Source: Sthenelais limicola | Lineage: Eukaryota > Annelida > Polychaeta > Phyllodocida > Sigalionidae | Direction of reading: 5' to 3' | Assembly (NCBI GenBank): GCA_942159475.1 | Contig: OW804094.1 | Span: 23,039,323-23,103,322, forward strand | Length of the DNA: 64,000 bases | In this document: piece by piece, positions 20,833-32,143 of the stretch | Layout of the letters: every line of letters begins with the position of its first letter | How positions within the stretch are numbered: position 1 is the stretch's first letter | The notes under the pieces: generated by a model | Databases searched by the model: none | What the model was told of the DNA's origin: nothing | What the model saw: only the letters and a program-made list of their open reading frames with translations | Made by a program: the position numbers and the translations under genes

Positions 20833-22247
20833 AGCCTTTTTACATTTGTCTCATTTTTGAGTCATTTTAATTTTTTTAATTTCACTAATAATCTTCACAT
20901 CTGGGTTTTCTTTTAAACTCACACATTATGGTATTGATGTCATTCCCTTTTGATTGGTGAAATATTTAGAGGGGCTTAGACGTTAAATGGGGTTCTGGGA
21001 TATGATGGTTCTCCGGAATAGAGGCATGGGTGGCAGTCCTAAGGTTGTGTTTATTTTCGGTGAAAATGCTTTTTGCCTGAATTTATCACTATTGTTGCTG
21101 TTGTATATACATTTATACCAGAATCTGAAGAGAGAAAACTGCCCCCGGGCGATAATAAATGAAATCATCATAAGAAAGGGTTGCAGTGGGTCCTCCAAAT
21201 ACAAATAAGGACATTTTAAAGGCCCTGTAGCAAAAACAATCAGACAGAATTCTCCAAAATGTTGGTCCAATGACTTTTAGATAGGTTCGAAAAGAATGGA
21301 ACAAAAAATGGAGAATGTTCAGTTTTTGCCTGACATTAACCGAGAGTGTAGCTTTAAATACGACTTCACAATATTGTCCCCCACTAACTTTTGCATTTTG
21401 CCCCCTTGGAAAAAGTTTCTTCACTTGGACACTAGAGGCGCCCCCACCCTCTCCTCCTCCACAAGTTCTCAAGTAACTCCTTGATGGCAGAGTCAAGCCT
21501 GCCACCTAGCGCAGGCGTCGGGAACTTGTACACCCAATCCTCTGGCACACTGAAAGGAGCAATTGACAGAAAGTAAACTATTCCAGTTTATCTTCCAGTC
21601 CCCAGTGTGTATACCTTCTCATTGACTTCTCCTTTTTGAGGACATCTCAAATGGGAAATATTTGGAAAGCTTGATTTGGCCCAACAAGGGCATTGACACC
21701 TGAATTGAGGATGTACCAAGACCGGGGAACTTGGTGGGTATTGGGTTCGGAATCTTAAGTAGCATTAGATTGGTGGGCAGTTTGAGATCAAAGGGTTAGA
21801 CGTAGACTCTCAGGGGTTCCTTTGTTTTGGGTCGGCCATCCATTCATTTCATATACGAATACGATAGAATATACTTAGATTACCAGATATCCAGTAACTG
21901 GAATGCACTGAATAGTAATATCAGAAATATGGACGAATTACAATTAAAAACCACATAAAATACTCTTTACTCTTGCAGCAAAGGGATAATGAAAGATTCC
22001 AATAAGTAAAAAATGACAGCCACGTATCGGTAGGATACACCCGCCCCCCTCGACAGAACAACAGAAACATGACAGATTGATTAATCAACTTTATTGTAAA
22101 AACATAAAGTTTCATATTTGATATGTTATATAATTAGACAGAACTGTAGCAAACTTATTAAAGAAAATGAAATCATTGTATTGCCCGTAAGGCAGGTGGT
22201 CATAAAATCGCCCAACCGCGAGGCCATGAATTGTGATGTACTGCCGT
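20833..22247. other. Unassigned interval, about 1.4 kb
   Basis: The longest stretch free of window families in this half. A 130-codon minus frame (21113-21505) has no recognisable domain. CACTAGAGGCGCCCC near 21429 is loosely like a CTCF site. Confidence 0.45.
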
Positions 22248-22273
22248 AAAAAAAAAAAAAAAAAAAAAAAAAA
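22248..22273 (+). repeat. Poly-A run, 26 bases
   Basis: Uninterrupted A tract. It could be the tail of a decayed retroposon, but no body is recognisable upstream. Confidence 0.9.
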
Positions 22274-22672
22274 TCATCAGTATTAATATAGCTATGATTT
22301 GAAAATAAATCAACCGGAGTAGACTAACTGGAAACTCTATACTCTGTCTAAATATCTTTATTAGAATTAGGAAAAGAATAAAATCAGTATGTACCTCAGC
22401 TTATAAATGTTTATGCGTTAAGACACTTTCACATTCAGGATATGGATAAAGACAGGGTTTACCCTAACCATCTAAAACTAATAGGTTGGCATATGTCACT
22501 ATTAATTGCCTCCTGAATGAAGATATGTTAATAAAAAGTATTATTGGAAAGGAGAGAGAAAGAGAATAACATAAACAACTAACTTTGCGAAAATTATTTT
22601 GTTGTAGTCCCTGAGTTAAATACATAAGAAAATACATAAATCGTTTCCGTGAATCCAAAGAAACATCTATAT
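22274..22672. other. Unassigned AT-rich interval
   Basis: Nothing recognised. Confidence 0.5.
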
Positions 22673-22907
22673 GGGTCAGATTTTCAGAAAATGTACAATT
22701 GGCAGCTCTACACATTTAGTAAATTCTGCAAAATTAGGCTGCAATTTGGTCAATACTAAGTAAATTCGAGTATATGTGGCATCGCATTGATTATAGCTAT
22801 CTGTTTGGTTAGGTTAAACTGTATTTTGAACTTTATTTTCGTCTGAAATTTGGGTTAATTGAGAAGATTGGCGAAGTTGAATTGTACATTTTCTGAAAAT
22901 CTGACCC
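22673..22907 (+). mobile_element. A-family MITE, copy A19 (subfamily I)
   Basis: 235 bp, standard ends. Flanks ATAT and CTAT. Confidence 0.93.
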
Positions 22908-23027
22908 CTATGCATGCACTAAACTCAAGAGCAAAGCCAGACAGACAAATATCACCCATGCACAAGCATTGCATTGAGTAACACCTCTTCAAATCCAGCA
23001 TCCAACTGGAACTCATACATTTCCGAG

Positions 23028-23242
23028 CACTCTAGGTCCAAACTCTCAGATCAGATAAGAATGGCATATTAGTGATTGGTCCCCTCCTTCGCTAATCATT
23101 ATTTTCGCCTAGGACTCAGTGTTCTAATGGGAATATAATGACATTTTGCGATCTTAATGGACTTAAAATCACACTTTGCAATTTGAGGCGAGAGGCTTTT
23201 TCCTCCGTTTGAAGGGACTCTCTCAACTGTGGGCCTAGACTG
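23028..23242 (-). mobile_element. B-family MITE, copy B8
   Basis: 215 bp, ends CACTCTAGG and CCTAGACTG, perfect CGAG duplication (23024-23027 and 23243-23246). A GC-rich target shows B is not limited to AT-rich sites. Confidence 0.94.
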
Positions 23243-23621
23243 CGAGTAGATTCGGTAACAAAGGCTCAGACAGAAAAGTGTGGATTCATTATATCCATTA
23301 ACAAACCCATTTATCCAGGCCTTTATAATGAGGTCCACCCGGATAATCCCACCGTTTCTATACAATCAATACTTATTATATCCATAGAATCATTTACTAG
23401 GGTTTAGACTCCACCATACAAGTAGGCTCCATGAGGCTAATGATTATCGATTATTTACCAATAGGACTAAATAAGCTATAATGAACGTGTAGGCGAGAGA
23501 AGGTGGTGAAATGATTAAGCGTTTGGGTGGGTAGCTTTGTGGAGAGTCTCGCCCCAATATACCTCTCCATTATATATACGTATATGGTAAATTATATGGC
23601 CTGCGAGGTATTAATATATAT
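23243..23621. other. Unassigned interval
   Basis: Nothing recognised. Confidence 0.5.
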
Positions 23622-23856
23622 GGGTGAAGTTATCACAGAATGTGGATTTGGCAGCTGTAAACATTTAGTAAATTCTGCTAAATAAGGCTGCAATTTGGTT
23701 AATACTAGTTAAATTCGAGTATATTTGGCATTGCACTGATTCTAGCGATCTGTTAGGTTAGGTTGAACTGTATTTTGAACTTTATTTTCGTCTGAAATTA
23801 TGGTCATTTGAGCAGGTTGGTGAAGATAAATTGTACATTTTCTGACAATCTGACCA
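23622..23856 (+). mobile_element. A-family MITE, copy A20 (subfamily I)
   Basis: 235 bp. The only clear copy whose left end, not right, has the GGGTGAAGT form; the right end is TCTGACCA. Flanks ATAT and ATAG. Confidence 0.9.
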
Positions 23857-23859
23857 ATA

Positions 23860-24077
23860 GCCATGTGTTTTACACGTTTCAATAACACAAGTCGCCATCT
23901 TGCCCATCATGCATTTGGTTTTCATAGATCATTTATACAAGCTATGATATTGGTGAAAACAATTTTGCAATTTTTGATAAAAATGTTGCTAAATATTTGT
24001 ATATCAAAATTGAACTGAATCCTTCCCATAATTCACTGTAATAGACATGCGCAGTGAGTCATACAAATCCCCTATTC
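23860..24077 (-). mobile_element. C-family MITE fragment, copy C4
   Basis: Right 220 bp of a C element (CATGCATTTGGTTTTCATAG to CAAATCCCCTATT), directly after A20, which may have interrupted it. Confidence 0.75.
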
Positions 24078-24084
24078 ACATTCA

Positions 24085-24289
24085 CATTCACCAATCCACC
24101 CAAATAATCATAATTTAAACTGATACAAAGGTTCAAAGTACAATTTAGCATAACCGAACACATTCTTTCAATCAAGTCAAAACGGAATATACTCAGATAT
24201 AACTAGAAGTTATCATATTTCAGCCTAATTTAGCAATATTCACTAAATATGTAGAGCTGCTAATTGTACATTTTCATACAACCTGACCC
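24085..24289 (-). mobile_element. A-family MITE, copy A21, old and degenerate
   Basis: Follows C4 directly. One TIR is lost; the right shows GTACATTTTCATACAACCTGACCC. Many substitutions. Confidence 0.75.
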
Positions 24290-24766
24290 ACACGTACGAG
24301 TATTGGTTAAAATAACCCTGATAATACGTTTTCACTGGGATTAAATGGGTGGGGTAGTGAAATATGTCAACTCCAATAAGGACCAAATGCGATGAAGGTT
24401 TCTATGAGTATTTATAGGTGCGGTGGTGGTCCCCATCCATTGCTGTTTTAGGATGCCTTAAACAGTTGATCATAAAAGTTGATCAGTAAAATCTTTTAAA
24501 AGTTTTTTTTTTTACAATGAGAAGCAGTGTGAAGACGAAGAAGAAAGTAAAGTAATATCAGCCTCAAAACTATCGAAAATGATAGGAAAATCTTTGTTAT
24601 ACTTATTCACAGGATGGTCTGTAAATCCATTACCATTACCATTGTTTATATCATTATTAGTAAGAACAGGACATGAATAAAATAGTCTCTATTATCTACT
24701 ATAAATCAAACATTTAAATCAGGTTGACCTGAAAGAGCTGTTTACAGATGGTTTTGTAAGATAATA
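24290..24766. other. Unassigned AT-rich interval
   Basis: Nothing recognised. Confidence 0.5.
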
Positions 24767-25063
24767 TGTGATGTGTTTCAGGAAAATTACAAATTTCGTT
24801 ATATTGTATTCAATATATCCTTGCGCTTTGAAGGCCTTTGTATGGAGTATATTTAGTTACTTTACTGGTAATTACCCATCAAAAAACATTGCAAACTTTT
24901 TTTCTTTCAAAAATAAAAATATCAAACTCAAAATATAGAAATACTTATCAGGTTCCTAGTGTTTACTATCATTGGAATCGGCTTGATCTCCTCTTTTCAA
25001 ATATGGTGATATCTCAAAATCTATATTTTGCGACTTATGACTTATTTTCCTAAAACGGATCAA
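24767..25063. mobile_element. Foldback element D3
   Basis: 297 bp, about half the length of D1: the left half is shortened after TGTGATGTGTTTCAGGAAAAT. Right end TTGCGACTTATGACTTATTT. Confidence 0.8.
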
Positions 25064-25244
25064 ATATATAATTTATCTTCTTTGATCCTTTTCCCATGAT
25101 GTATTAGAATAAGATATGGAAATAAAACTATTACAATACAATACATTTGATTAAAATCAGCGTTGGTATACCTTTTCATAGGGTTCCTTATTCAAGATGG
25201 GAACTGTTACAAGGTGTTTGATCGACACTTCATAATAAAACGAA

Positions 25245-25454
25245 ATTTACAACTGGAATTGCTGTACACCTTTGGTAAATTATGCTAGAATAGGCTGAAA
25301 AATAATAAATATTGGGAATATATCTGGTGTTGCGTTGATTCAGAAATTATGTTTGGTTATGTTGAACTGTATTTTATATTCAGTATTATCATACAGTTTG
25401 GTTATTTTAGAAGATAGGTGATGGCGACTTGTACAACTTCATGCGACTTCCCCC
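25245..25454 (+). mobile_element. A-family MITE, copy A22, degenerate
   Basis: Recognisable by GCTGTACACCTTTGGTAAAT, GGTTATGTTGAACTG and the GCGACTTCCCCC right end. First member of a three-copy cluster. Confidence 0.75.
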
Positions 25455-25464
25455 ATATATATAT

Positions 25465-25688
25465 GGGTCAGATCGTCAGAAAATGTACAATCACTAGCTC
25501 TACACATTTAGGGAATATTGCTAAATTAGTCTGGAAAATGACGAATATTAGGTATATCTGCGTATATTTGGTATTGACACGATTCTAACAGTCTGTCTGG
25601 TAAAGTAAAACAATGTTCAAACCTCATTTTTGTCTTAAACTTGGGTTCTTTAAAAGGAGTAGTGAAGGTGAATTGTACACTTTCTGAC
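25465..25688 (+). mobile_element. A-family MITE, copy A23 (III-like)
   Basis: 224 bp, starts 10 bp after A22. Right end GACGACCAGACCC. Flanks ATAT and ATAT. Confidence 0.88.
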
Positions 25689-25694
25689 GACCAG

Positions 25695-25939
25695 ACCCAT
25701 ATGTGGGTCAGATATTCGGAAAATGTACAATTCAACTTCGCCAATCTTCTCAAATGGCCCAAATTGCTAATGAAAATAAAGTTTAAAATACAGTTCAACC
25801 TAACCAAACAGATTGCTAGAATCAGTACAATACCGAATATACTCGAATTTACCTAGTATTGACCAAATTGCAGCCTAATGTAGCAGAAGTTACTGAATGT
25901 GTACAGCTGCCAATTGTACATTTTCTAAAAATCTGACCC
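25695..25939 (-). mobile_element. A-family MITE, copy A24 (subfamily I)
   Basis: About 245 bp, separated from A23 by only ATATGT and inverted to it. Flanks ATGT and ATAT. Confidence 0.9.
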
Positions 25940-26165
25940 ATATATACCTCTATACTATAATATACTTTATACGTATTTATCAATTGCGCCATTAACTCTA
26001 TTACATAATTTACAGACAGATACTAGAATATATTTGATAAGATTATCTACTTAGTGTAGATTATTGATAGATTATCGATAGAATCAAGGCTAGACATTAA
26101 GTATTGCTGGCTCCAATGCTTCCTATGAATATGATACCAGGTTTTCTCCCCCTGATAACGTTTAT

Positions 26166-26400
26166 GGGTCCGATGTTCAGAAAATGTACAATTCGCCTTC
26201 ACCAATCCTCTCAAATAACCCAGATTTAAGACAGAAATGAGCTTCAAAATGCAGTTTAACATAACAGAACTGATACTTTAAATCAATGTGATACCAAATA
26301 TATTCAGATATACCCAAAATTTATAATTTGTTAGCAGAATTTAGCAGAAATTACTAAATATGTACAGCTGACAATTGTAAATTTTCTGAAAATCTGACCC
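26166..26400 (-). mobile_element. A-family MITE, copy A25 (subfamily II)
   Basis: 235 bp, perfect TTAT duplication. Left end GGGTCCGATG. Confidence 0.93.
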
Positions 26401-26439
26401 TTATATTTTACCTTTTATCTCTAATACTCCCGTGTGGGC

Positions 26440-26590
26440 TTTTTATCGTAGGAAGTGATGGCGCCAAAAGCATGGACGATAAGATTGCAGTCCTGTCCAG
26501 AAAGCCACATTCCCTGAGCCTTGCAGTTCACCGCATACAGCGATAAGCTTAACCACAAGGCTAAGACTAGGGCTTTCTGGACCAGACTGA
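26440..26590 (-). mobile_element. tRNA-derived SINE-like remnant, copy 1
   Basis: Read on the minus strand it has the A-box-like TAGCCTTGTGGTTAAGC followed by a weak B-box region. The same stretch recurs at 51540-51640. The rest is bounded by TTTCTGGAC words near both ends. Confidence 0.45.
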
Positions 26591-26699
26591 TTGGTAGATT
26601 ATGAGAAGGTAAATTTTAAAATATAGATTTTTCTTTAGAAAATTGCTACCACTTTGAGCCTATGGTAACGCTTTGTTTTTATATTTACCAGACCCTGTC

Positions 26700-27108
26700 A
26701 GTACTCTCACTCACTCCCTCTCTCACTCACGCACCCCTTCCCTCTCCCTCTCCAAATCCGTTTCCCCTTGTCCCCTTGTCCTCTCCCCCACCTCTCTCCT
26801 TCTGTCTCTCCTGCTCCTCCCTCCCTCCCCTTCTCTCCTTCTGCCTCCTTCTCTCTCCTTCCCTCTCCTTCCCTCTCCCCCTCTCCTTCGATCTTTCTCC
26901 TCCTCTCTCCTTCTCCCTCCTGCTCTCTCCTTCTCTCTCCTTCTCCCTCCATCTCTCTTTTCCTCTCTCCTTCTCCTTCCTCCTCTCTCCTCTTCTCTCC
27001 TCTCTCATTCTCTCTGCCCTTTTCGCTCCATCTTTCTCCTCTCTCTCCTTCTCTTTCTCCTTCTCTCTCTTTCCTTCTCTCGCCTTCTCTCTCTCTTCTA
27101 GTTCTCAT
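26700..27108 (+). repeat. Polypyrimidine tract 1, about 400 bp
   Basis: Almost pure C/T with CTCCTT and CTCTCC units. Long open frames on both strands (such as 26662-27114) come from the base bias and are not genes. Confidence 0.95.
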
Positions 27109-27109
27109 G

Positions 27110-27497
27110 TCTAGTCCATAACATACGATTCCCATTTTAGCCATCTAACAAATAAACTATACAACGATTCACATTTCCAAAGAAAGGGGAATATGAAGAT
27201 GTATTCTTGGGTACAAATTCTTCTTTTGTTTTAAATAACAAATTGTACTCATGATAACCTGCTCTACAAGCTTCTACAATCCTAAAACATGTCATTTTGT
27301 TACGATTCTTTTGTAATTTTGGGGAGGGGTTTTCCAAACTCTTCTTTGGTACAAATTCTGTTGTATAAGGACCAAAGACCAGGGGCGGTCATTCAACTTG
27401 TTGTGCAACAATATTGCCAACACATAATCAGTCATAACAATAATGATAACCAAAACATTCGATAGAGTGATGATATAAGATGGTACAATAATGCATG
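27110..27497. other. Unassigned interval
   Basis: Nothing recognised. Confidence 0.5.
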
Positions 27498-27498
27498 T

Positions 27499-27548
<50 letters not shown>
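27498..27548 (+). repeat. C-run followed by a (TC)n microsatellite
   Basis: Ten C residues and then about 20 TC units. Confidence 0.95.
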
Positions 27549-27550
<2 letters not shown>

Positions 27551-27599
27551 CAACACTATGGTGAACTAGGCTGCGAAATGGTAATCACTAGCCATATAT

Positions 27600-27834
27600 G
27601 GGTCAGATTTTCAGAGAATGTACAATTAGCAGCTCTACACATTTAAGAAATTCTCCTAAATTAGGCTGAAAAATGATGAATACCGGGTATATCTGTGTAT
27701 ATTTGGTATCCCATTGATTTAAAGTATCAGTTCTGTTATGTTAAACTGCATTTTGAAGCTCATTTTTGTCTTAAATGTGGATTATTTGTGAGGATTGGCG
27801 AAGTTGAATTGTACATTTTCTGAAAATCTGACCC
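27600..27834 (+). mobile_element. A-family MITE, copy A26 (subfamily II)
   Basis: 235 bp, ATAT duplication. Confidence 0.94.
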
Positions 27835-27840
27835 ATATAT

Positions 27841-27930
27841 GGGTACATTTGGTATTGCATTATTCAATGAAACTGAAAGGATCTCTTCGGTTATTTTGAA
27901 CTACAGTTTGAAGCTCATTTTTGTCTTATT
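27841..27930 (+). mobile_element. A-family fragment A27 (subfamily II/III)
   Basis: Interior piece only (ATTTGGTATTGCATTATTCAA through GAAGCTCATTTTTGTCTTA), 6 bp after A26. Confidence 0.7.
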
Positions 27931-28035
27931 CTATATTTTCAGACGAATTCACACAGATATAATTTTATGAACATATTATCAAGTGGTTTCTCCTTATCTC
28001 ACGCCTAAACACATGTGTGTAGTTCTGTGTGAGAT

Positions 28036-28271
28036 GGGTCAGATCGCTAGAAAATGTACAATTCACCCTCACCAATCCACTCAAATAACTCAATTTTAAT
28101 AGAAAAGTGACGTTCAAAACACAGTTTAAGATAATAAAAAAGACATTGTTAATCTAATCAATGCCAAAATGACCCTGATATACACGTTATTCTTAATTTT
28201 TCAGTCTAATTTAGCACAAGTTAGCAAATTTGTAGAAATGCCAAATGTGCATTTTTCTGAAAATCTGACCC
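28036..28271 (-). mobile_element. A-family MITE, copy A28 (subfamily IV)
   Basis: 236 bp, perfect AGAT duplication (28032-28035 and 28272-28275). Subfamily IV is recognised by the inverse of GTCACTTTT-CT and by the shared AGCTCTACAAATTTG-type left portion. Confidence 0.94.
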
Positions 28272-28458
28272 AGATAGACAACATGTCAGGCCACTCAGTA
28301 GGTGGTATTTTGACATGTTTGGAATTTTACAGAGGTCCACTCAGTCCTATCAACATCCAGATAGCAATGGTGTGTGGTGCTTCATTTGGGGAATTCAGGT
28401 CGCTTGTGAGTGCGATATAGTAAAAGGGATTGTAAGGCTTATACCTTAAATTGTTATA

Positions 28459-28698
28459 CAATAGGGGAGTTGCATGTGCCACTGCGTGTGTGTGTTACAG
28501 TGAATGCTGGGATAGATTCAGTTCATGATGGTTAAATGAAGTCATGTTATATGGAAACACATGGGCTATTAAATGGGATCACTGTTAAATATTCCATGCT
28601 GAACATACCATGTTTTCTATTGCTTTTACATTGACATACAACTCCCATAATTCCATGCGAATCGAGATTCAAGATGGCGGACCTGCAAATCCTCTATT
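28459..28698 (+). mobile_element. C-family MITE, copy C5, internally deleted
   Basis: About 240 bp. Lacks the ATGCATGCTGGG interior kept by C6. Ends CAATAGGGGAGTTGCATG and CAAATCCTCTATTG. Confidence 0.86.
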
Positions 28699-28727
28699 GA
28701 GGAGTTGTATCGTATTGAGTTATATAT

Positions 28728-28962
28728 GGGTCAGATTTCCAGAAAATGTACAATTGGCAGCTCTACACATTTAGGAAATTCTCCTAAATTAGGCTGAAAG
28801 ATGGTGAATGACAGGTATATCTGAGTATATTTGGTATCGCATTGATTTAAAGTATCAGTACTGTTATGTTAAACTGCATTTTGAAGCTCATTTTTGTCTT
28901 AAATGTGGGTTATTTGAGAGGATTGGTGAAGGTGAATTGTACATTTTCTGATAACCTGACCC
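28728..28962 (+). mobile_element. A-family MITE, copy A29 (subfamily II), at a duplication junction
   Basis: 235 bp, ATAT duplication. Sits exactly at the boundary between the two tandem units. Confidence 0.94.
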
Positions 28963-29540
28963 ATATAGTAGAAGGGATTGTATGGCTCATACCTTAAATT
29001 GTTGTACAATAAGGGAGTTGCATGTGCCACTGCGTGTGTGTGTTACAGTGAATGCTGGGATAGATTCAGTTCAAGCCTGACATGTATAAAAACATTTTTT
29101 TTTAAGAATGCTATTTTAAAAGGATATTTTCACTAATATCATAGCTTGTGTATATGATTTATAAAAGCCAAATGCATGCTGGGAAACATGAAGCCTTGTT
29201 ATAATTATGGAAACACATGGCTGTTTACTTGAAAATCTGACATACACATGTTTAGCAACATTTTTATCGAAAAATGCAAGGATATTTTCAACAACATCAC
29301 AGCTTGTGTATATGATCTATGAAATATAAATGCATGCTGGGAAAATGAAGTGATGTTATATGGAAAACATGGGCTATTAAATGGGATCACTGTTAAATAT
29401 TACACTCTGAACATACCATGTTTTCTATTGCTTTTACACTGACATACAACTCCCATAATTCCATGCGAATCGAGATTCAAGATGGCGGACATACAATTCC
29501 TCTATTGAGGAGTTGTATCGTATTGAGTTATATATATACA
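28963..29540 (+). repeat. Tandem duplication unit 2 (contains C6)
   Basis: Repeats 28417 onward through GAGGAGTTGTATCGTATTGA. It differs by a longer C element. Confidence 0.9.
29008..29507 (+). mobile_element. C-family MITE, copy C6, with internal duplication
   Basis: 500 bp, the longest C copy. Two successive versions of a GTGTATATGAT ... AAATGCATGCTGGGAAA block (about 29145-29230 and 29310-29375) explain its size. Confidence 0.87.
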
Positions 29541-29552
29541 GTGAAATTGATA

Positions 29553-29925
29553 TGTTGTCAGAAAATGTACAATCGGCAGTTCTACTCATTTAATAAATTA
29601 TTGTAAATCCGGCTAATAAATGATAGTACTAGCTATATCTGGGTCAGATTTTCAGAAAATATACAATTGGCAGCTGTTCACATTTAGGAAATTCTGCTAA
29701 ATTTGGCTGAAAATGATGAATTCCGGGTATATCTGATTATATTTGCTGTCGCATTGATTTAATGTGGCTTATTTGAGAGGATTGGTGAAGGCGAATTGTA
29801 CATTTTTATGAAAATCTGACCCATCTAATTAAGTTTAGTTATTGCGTCGGTCTATATTTTCATCCTCATGTTTGTCCCACAACTGGGTCATATGAGAGGA
29901 TTGTTCAATTGTCTGAAGCTCTTGT
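29553..29925 (+). mobile_element. A-family MITE, copy A30, interrupted by A31
   Basis: Left part 29553-29640 (GTCAGAAAATGTACAATCGG ... GCTATATCT) and right part 29823-29925 (CTCATGTTTGTC ... GAGAGGATTG) line up with one degenerate A copy once A31 is removed. Confidence 0.75.
29641..29822 (+). mobile_element. A-family MITE, copy A31 (subfamily II), nested in A30
   Basis: 182 bp with a 50-bp internal deletion (the part with the TTATGTTAAACTG motif). Perfect ATCT duplication (29637-29640 and 29823-29826). Confidence 0.92.
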
Positions 29926-29935
29926 TCATACGTAT

Positions 29936-30166
29936 GGGTCAGATTTTCAGAAAATGTACAATTTAACTTCGCCAATCTTCTCAAATAACCAAAATTTTAG
30001 ACGAGAATAAAGTTCAAAAATAATTCAACCTAAACAAACAGATTGCTAGAATCAATGCAATGCCGAGTATTCTCGAATTTACCTAGTATTGAAATTTCTG
30101 CCTAATTTTGAAGAATTTACTTAATGTGTACAGCTGCAAATTGTACATTTTCTGATTATCTGACCC
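29936..30166 (-). mobile_element. A-family MITE, copy A32 (subfamily I)
   Basis: 231 bp, slightly shortened. Right TIR altered to TCTGATTATCTGACCC. Confidence 0.9.
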
Positions 30167-30598
30167 ATAAGCACAATGAAAGCAAGGTATTTCATGTAAA
30201 TATTTATATTTGTCTATTTTTAAAATAAATTATATTTTAAAAACTGTTACACATTTCTCGTGATATTTTCAGTTATCCATTTGAAATTCCTCTACACTTG
30301 GACTATTTCATTCACTAGATAATATCATCATTATAATGTTTATAATGTGAAAAAATAAAGAGAAAAATGCCCGAGATACCGATTCTCCTCCTAATCTGAA
30401 CCTCTCCAGATATGGATATAACAAATGGCCTGGAAATATGTGAACAACTTGTCACCTATGTGACAATTATTGCCCCTTGAAATAACTCTAAAGATAAAGA
30501 CTTCACGTTCACTTCCTCCCTCCGTATCACTATCTGCCAATTCCTTCGTGACCACCATTTTCCAGTTCCGTTGTTACATTCAATGCGCTAGGCCACAA
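30167..30598. other. Unassigned AT-rich interval
   Basis: Nothing recognised. Confidence 0.5.
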
Positions 30599-30839
30599 GG
30601 GTCGGGTTTTCCGAAAATGTACAATTCACCTTCACCAATCTTCTCAAATAAACCAAATTCCAGACGAAAATAAAGTTCAAAATACAGTACAACCTAACCA
30701 AACAGATTGCTAGAATCAATGCAGTGCCAAATACACCCGCATTTATCTAGTATTGACCAAATTGTAGCCTAATTTAGCAGAATTTACTAAATGTGTAGGC
30801 CTACAGCTGCCAATTGTACATTTCCTGAAAATCTGACCC
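30599..30839 (-). mobile_element. A-family MITE, copy A33 (subfamily I)
   Basis: 241 bp: a GCCTAC insertion within the TGTGTA-CAGCTG segment makes it 6 bp longer than standard. Left end GGGTCGGGTTTTCCG. Confidence 0.9.
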
Positions 30840-30852
30840 ATATAACCGTTAA

Positions 30853-31087
30853 GGGTGAAGTCACCAGAAAATGTACAATTCGCCTTCGCCAATCGTCTCA
30901 AATAACCCAAATTTACGACACAAATGAGCTTCAAAATGCAGTTTAACACAACAGAACTGATTCTCTAAATGAATGCGATGCCAAATATAGCCAGATATAC
31001 TCAGTATTCATCATTTTCCAGCCAAATTTAGCAGAATTTACTAAATGTGTAGAGCTGCCAATTGTAAATCTTCTGAAAATCTGACCC
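30853..31087 (-). mobile_element. A-family MITE, copy A34 (subfamily II)
   Basis: 235 bp, 13 bp after A33. Perfect TTAA duplication (30849-30852 and 31088-31091). Right end of the GGGTGAAGTCACC type. Confidence 0.94.
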
Positions 31088-31704
31088 TTAAGTAACTGCT
31101 ACGATTCCGTCCTTTTCCCTTCTTCTGCTAGAATTAATTAGCAGCAAGGACCTTATTCCACCGAAGACTTTCATAAATATAACATGTAAATAAAAGGTAC
31201 ATGATTCATAGGTCAACGTTTTATGGAAGTTGTATGGCTATTATTTTGTACTAACCCAGGATCACTATAAAATGTTTGGTGTCTGGTGGTGGCGATTATA
31301 AAACAATAATAATCTTTTTAATGAAGCTTTTTTTAATTTCTTTTTAAAGTCCAGGTATTTAAACAGTGATACACAACACGACGCATAGCCCTAAAGGACT
31401 TCAATATATTATATTATTCGTCACATGTATTGGCTATGAATAAATTAGATGTTTTCTTTTCAAACATTATGTATCATCATTATCAATATTTATCTATTTG
31501 TTGTCTAGAACAGCAGCTATGACCCTGTCTTTGCCCTTCGAACCTTTCAGTCTGTATAATCTCTTTTCTTCTCTTTTCTTTTCTAGACCCATTAAGGATT
31601 TGCGTAAGACGATACGGTCTCGTAATCGTTAATATAATCGTATCGTATAATTGTATCGTTACGGCAAAGGTCACAATGTTAACGCACTGTAGTCCCGTAC
31701 GTAC
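31088..31704. other. Unassigned interval
   Basis: Nothing recognised apart from a TTTTCTTTTCT tract at 31560-31585. Confidence 0.5.
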
Positions 31705-31898
31705 AGTGTAGACTCACAGCCTCTCAGATCAGATAAGAATGGTATGTCAGTGATTGGACGCCTACTGCGCTAATGGCTTTTCCTGGCCCTGGAGTATGTG
31801 TCTGAATTGGATTATTATAGGTGGCATTTTGCGGTTTGGAGCGAGCGGCTTTCCCTCCCTCAGATTGGAGGGACTCTCTCAACTCTGAGCCTAGACTT
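31705..31898 (-). mobile_element. B-family MITE, copy B9 (second subfamily)
   Basis: Second-subfamily marks (GCCTACTGCGCTAATGGCTTTTC, GAGCGAGCGGC, GAGCCTAGACT). Part of the middle is replaced by TGGAGTATGTGTCTG. Confidence 0.82.
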
Positions 31899-31937
31899 AG
31901 TTGGCCAGCTGACCGTGGCGATGGACATGGGCCTTTC

Positions 31938-32143
31938 CAGTCTAGGCCCAAAGTTGAGCGAGTCCCTTCAAACAAAGGGAAAGCCTCTTGCCTCAAACCG
32001 CAAATTGCCACCATAATCCCATTAAGACCGCAAAATGTGATCATATTCCCATTAAAACGGCTAAGAAACCGATTAGCGAATTAGCCTGGCATACCATCCT
32101 TATCTGATCTGAGGGCCCGGTCTGAGGGTTTGAACCTAGAGTG
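31938..32143 (+). mobile_element. B-family MITE, copy B10
   Basis: 206 bp, perfect TTTC duplication (31934-31937 and 32144-32147). Inverted relative to B9, 39 bp away. Confidence 0.92.

Larger units (their letters stand above)
28417..28962 (+). repeat. Tandem duplication unit 1 (contains C5 and A29)
   Basis: Starts ATATAGTAAAAGGGATTG; the next unit begins at 28963 with ATATAGTAGAAGGGATTG directly after A29. Confidence 0.9.

Noticed and set aside
21420..21445. CTCF-like CACTAGAGGCGCCCC
   Set aside because: One base short of the usual core and isolated; too weak to call.
21113..21505. 130-codon minus-strand frame
   Set aside because: No recognisable domain, no splice or promoter context, and an overlapping plus-strand frame of similar quality; likely chance.
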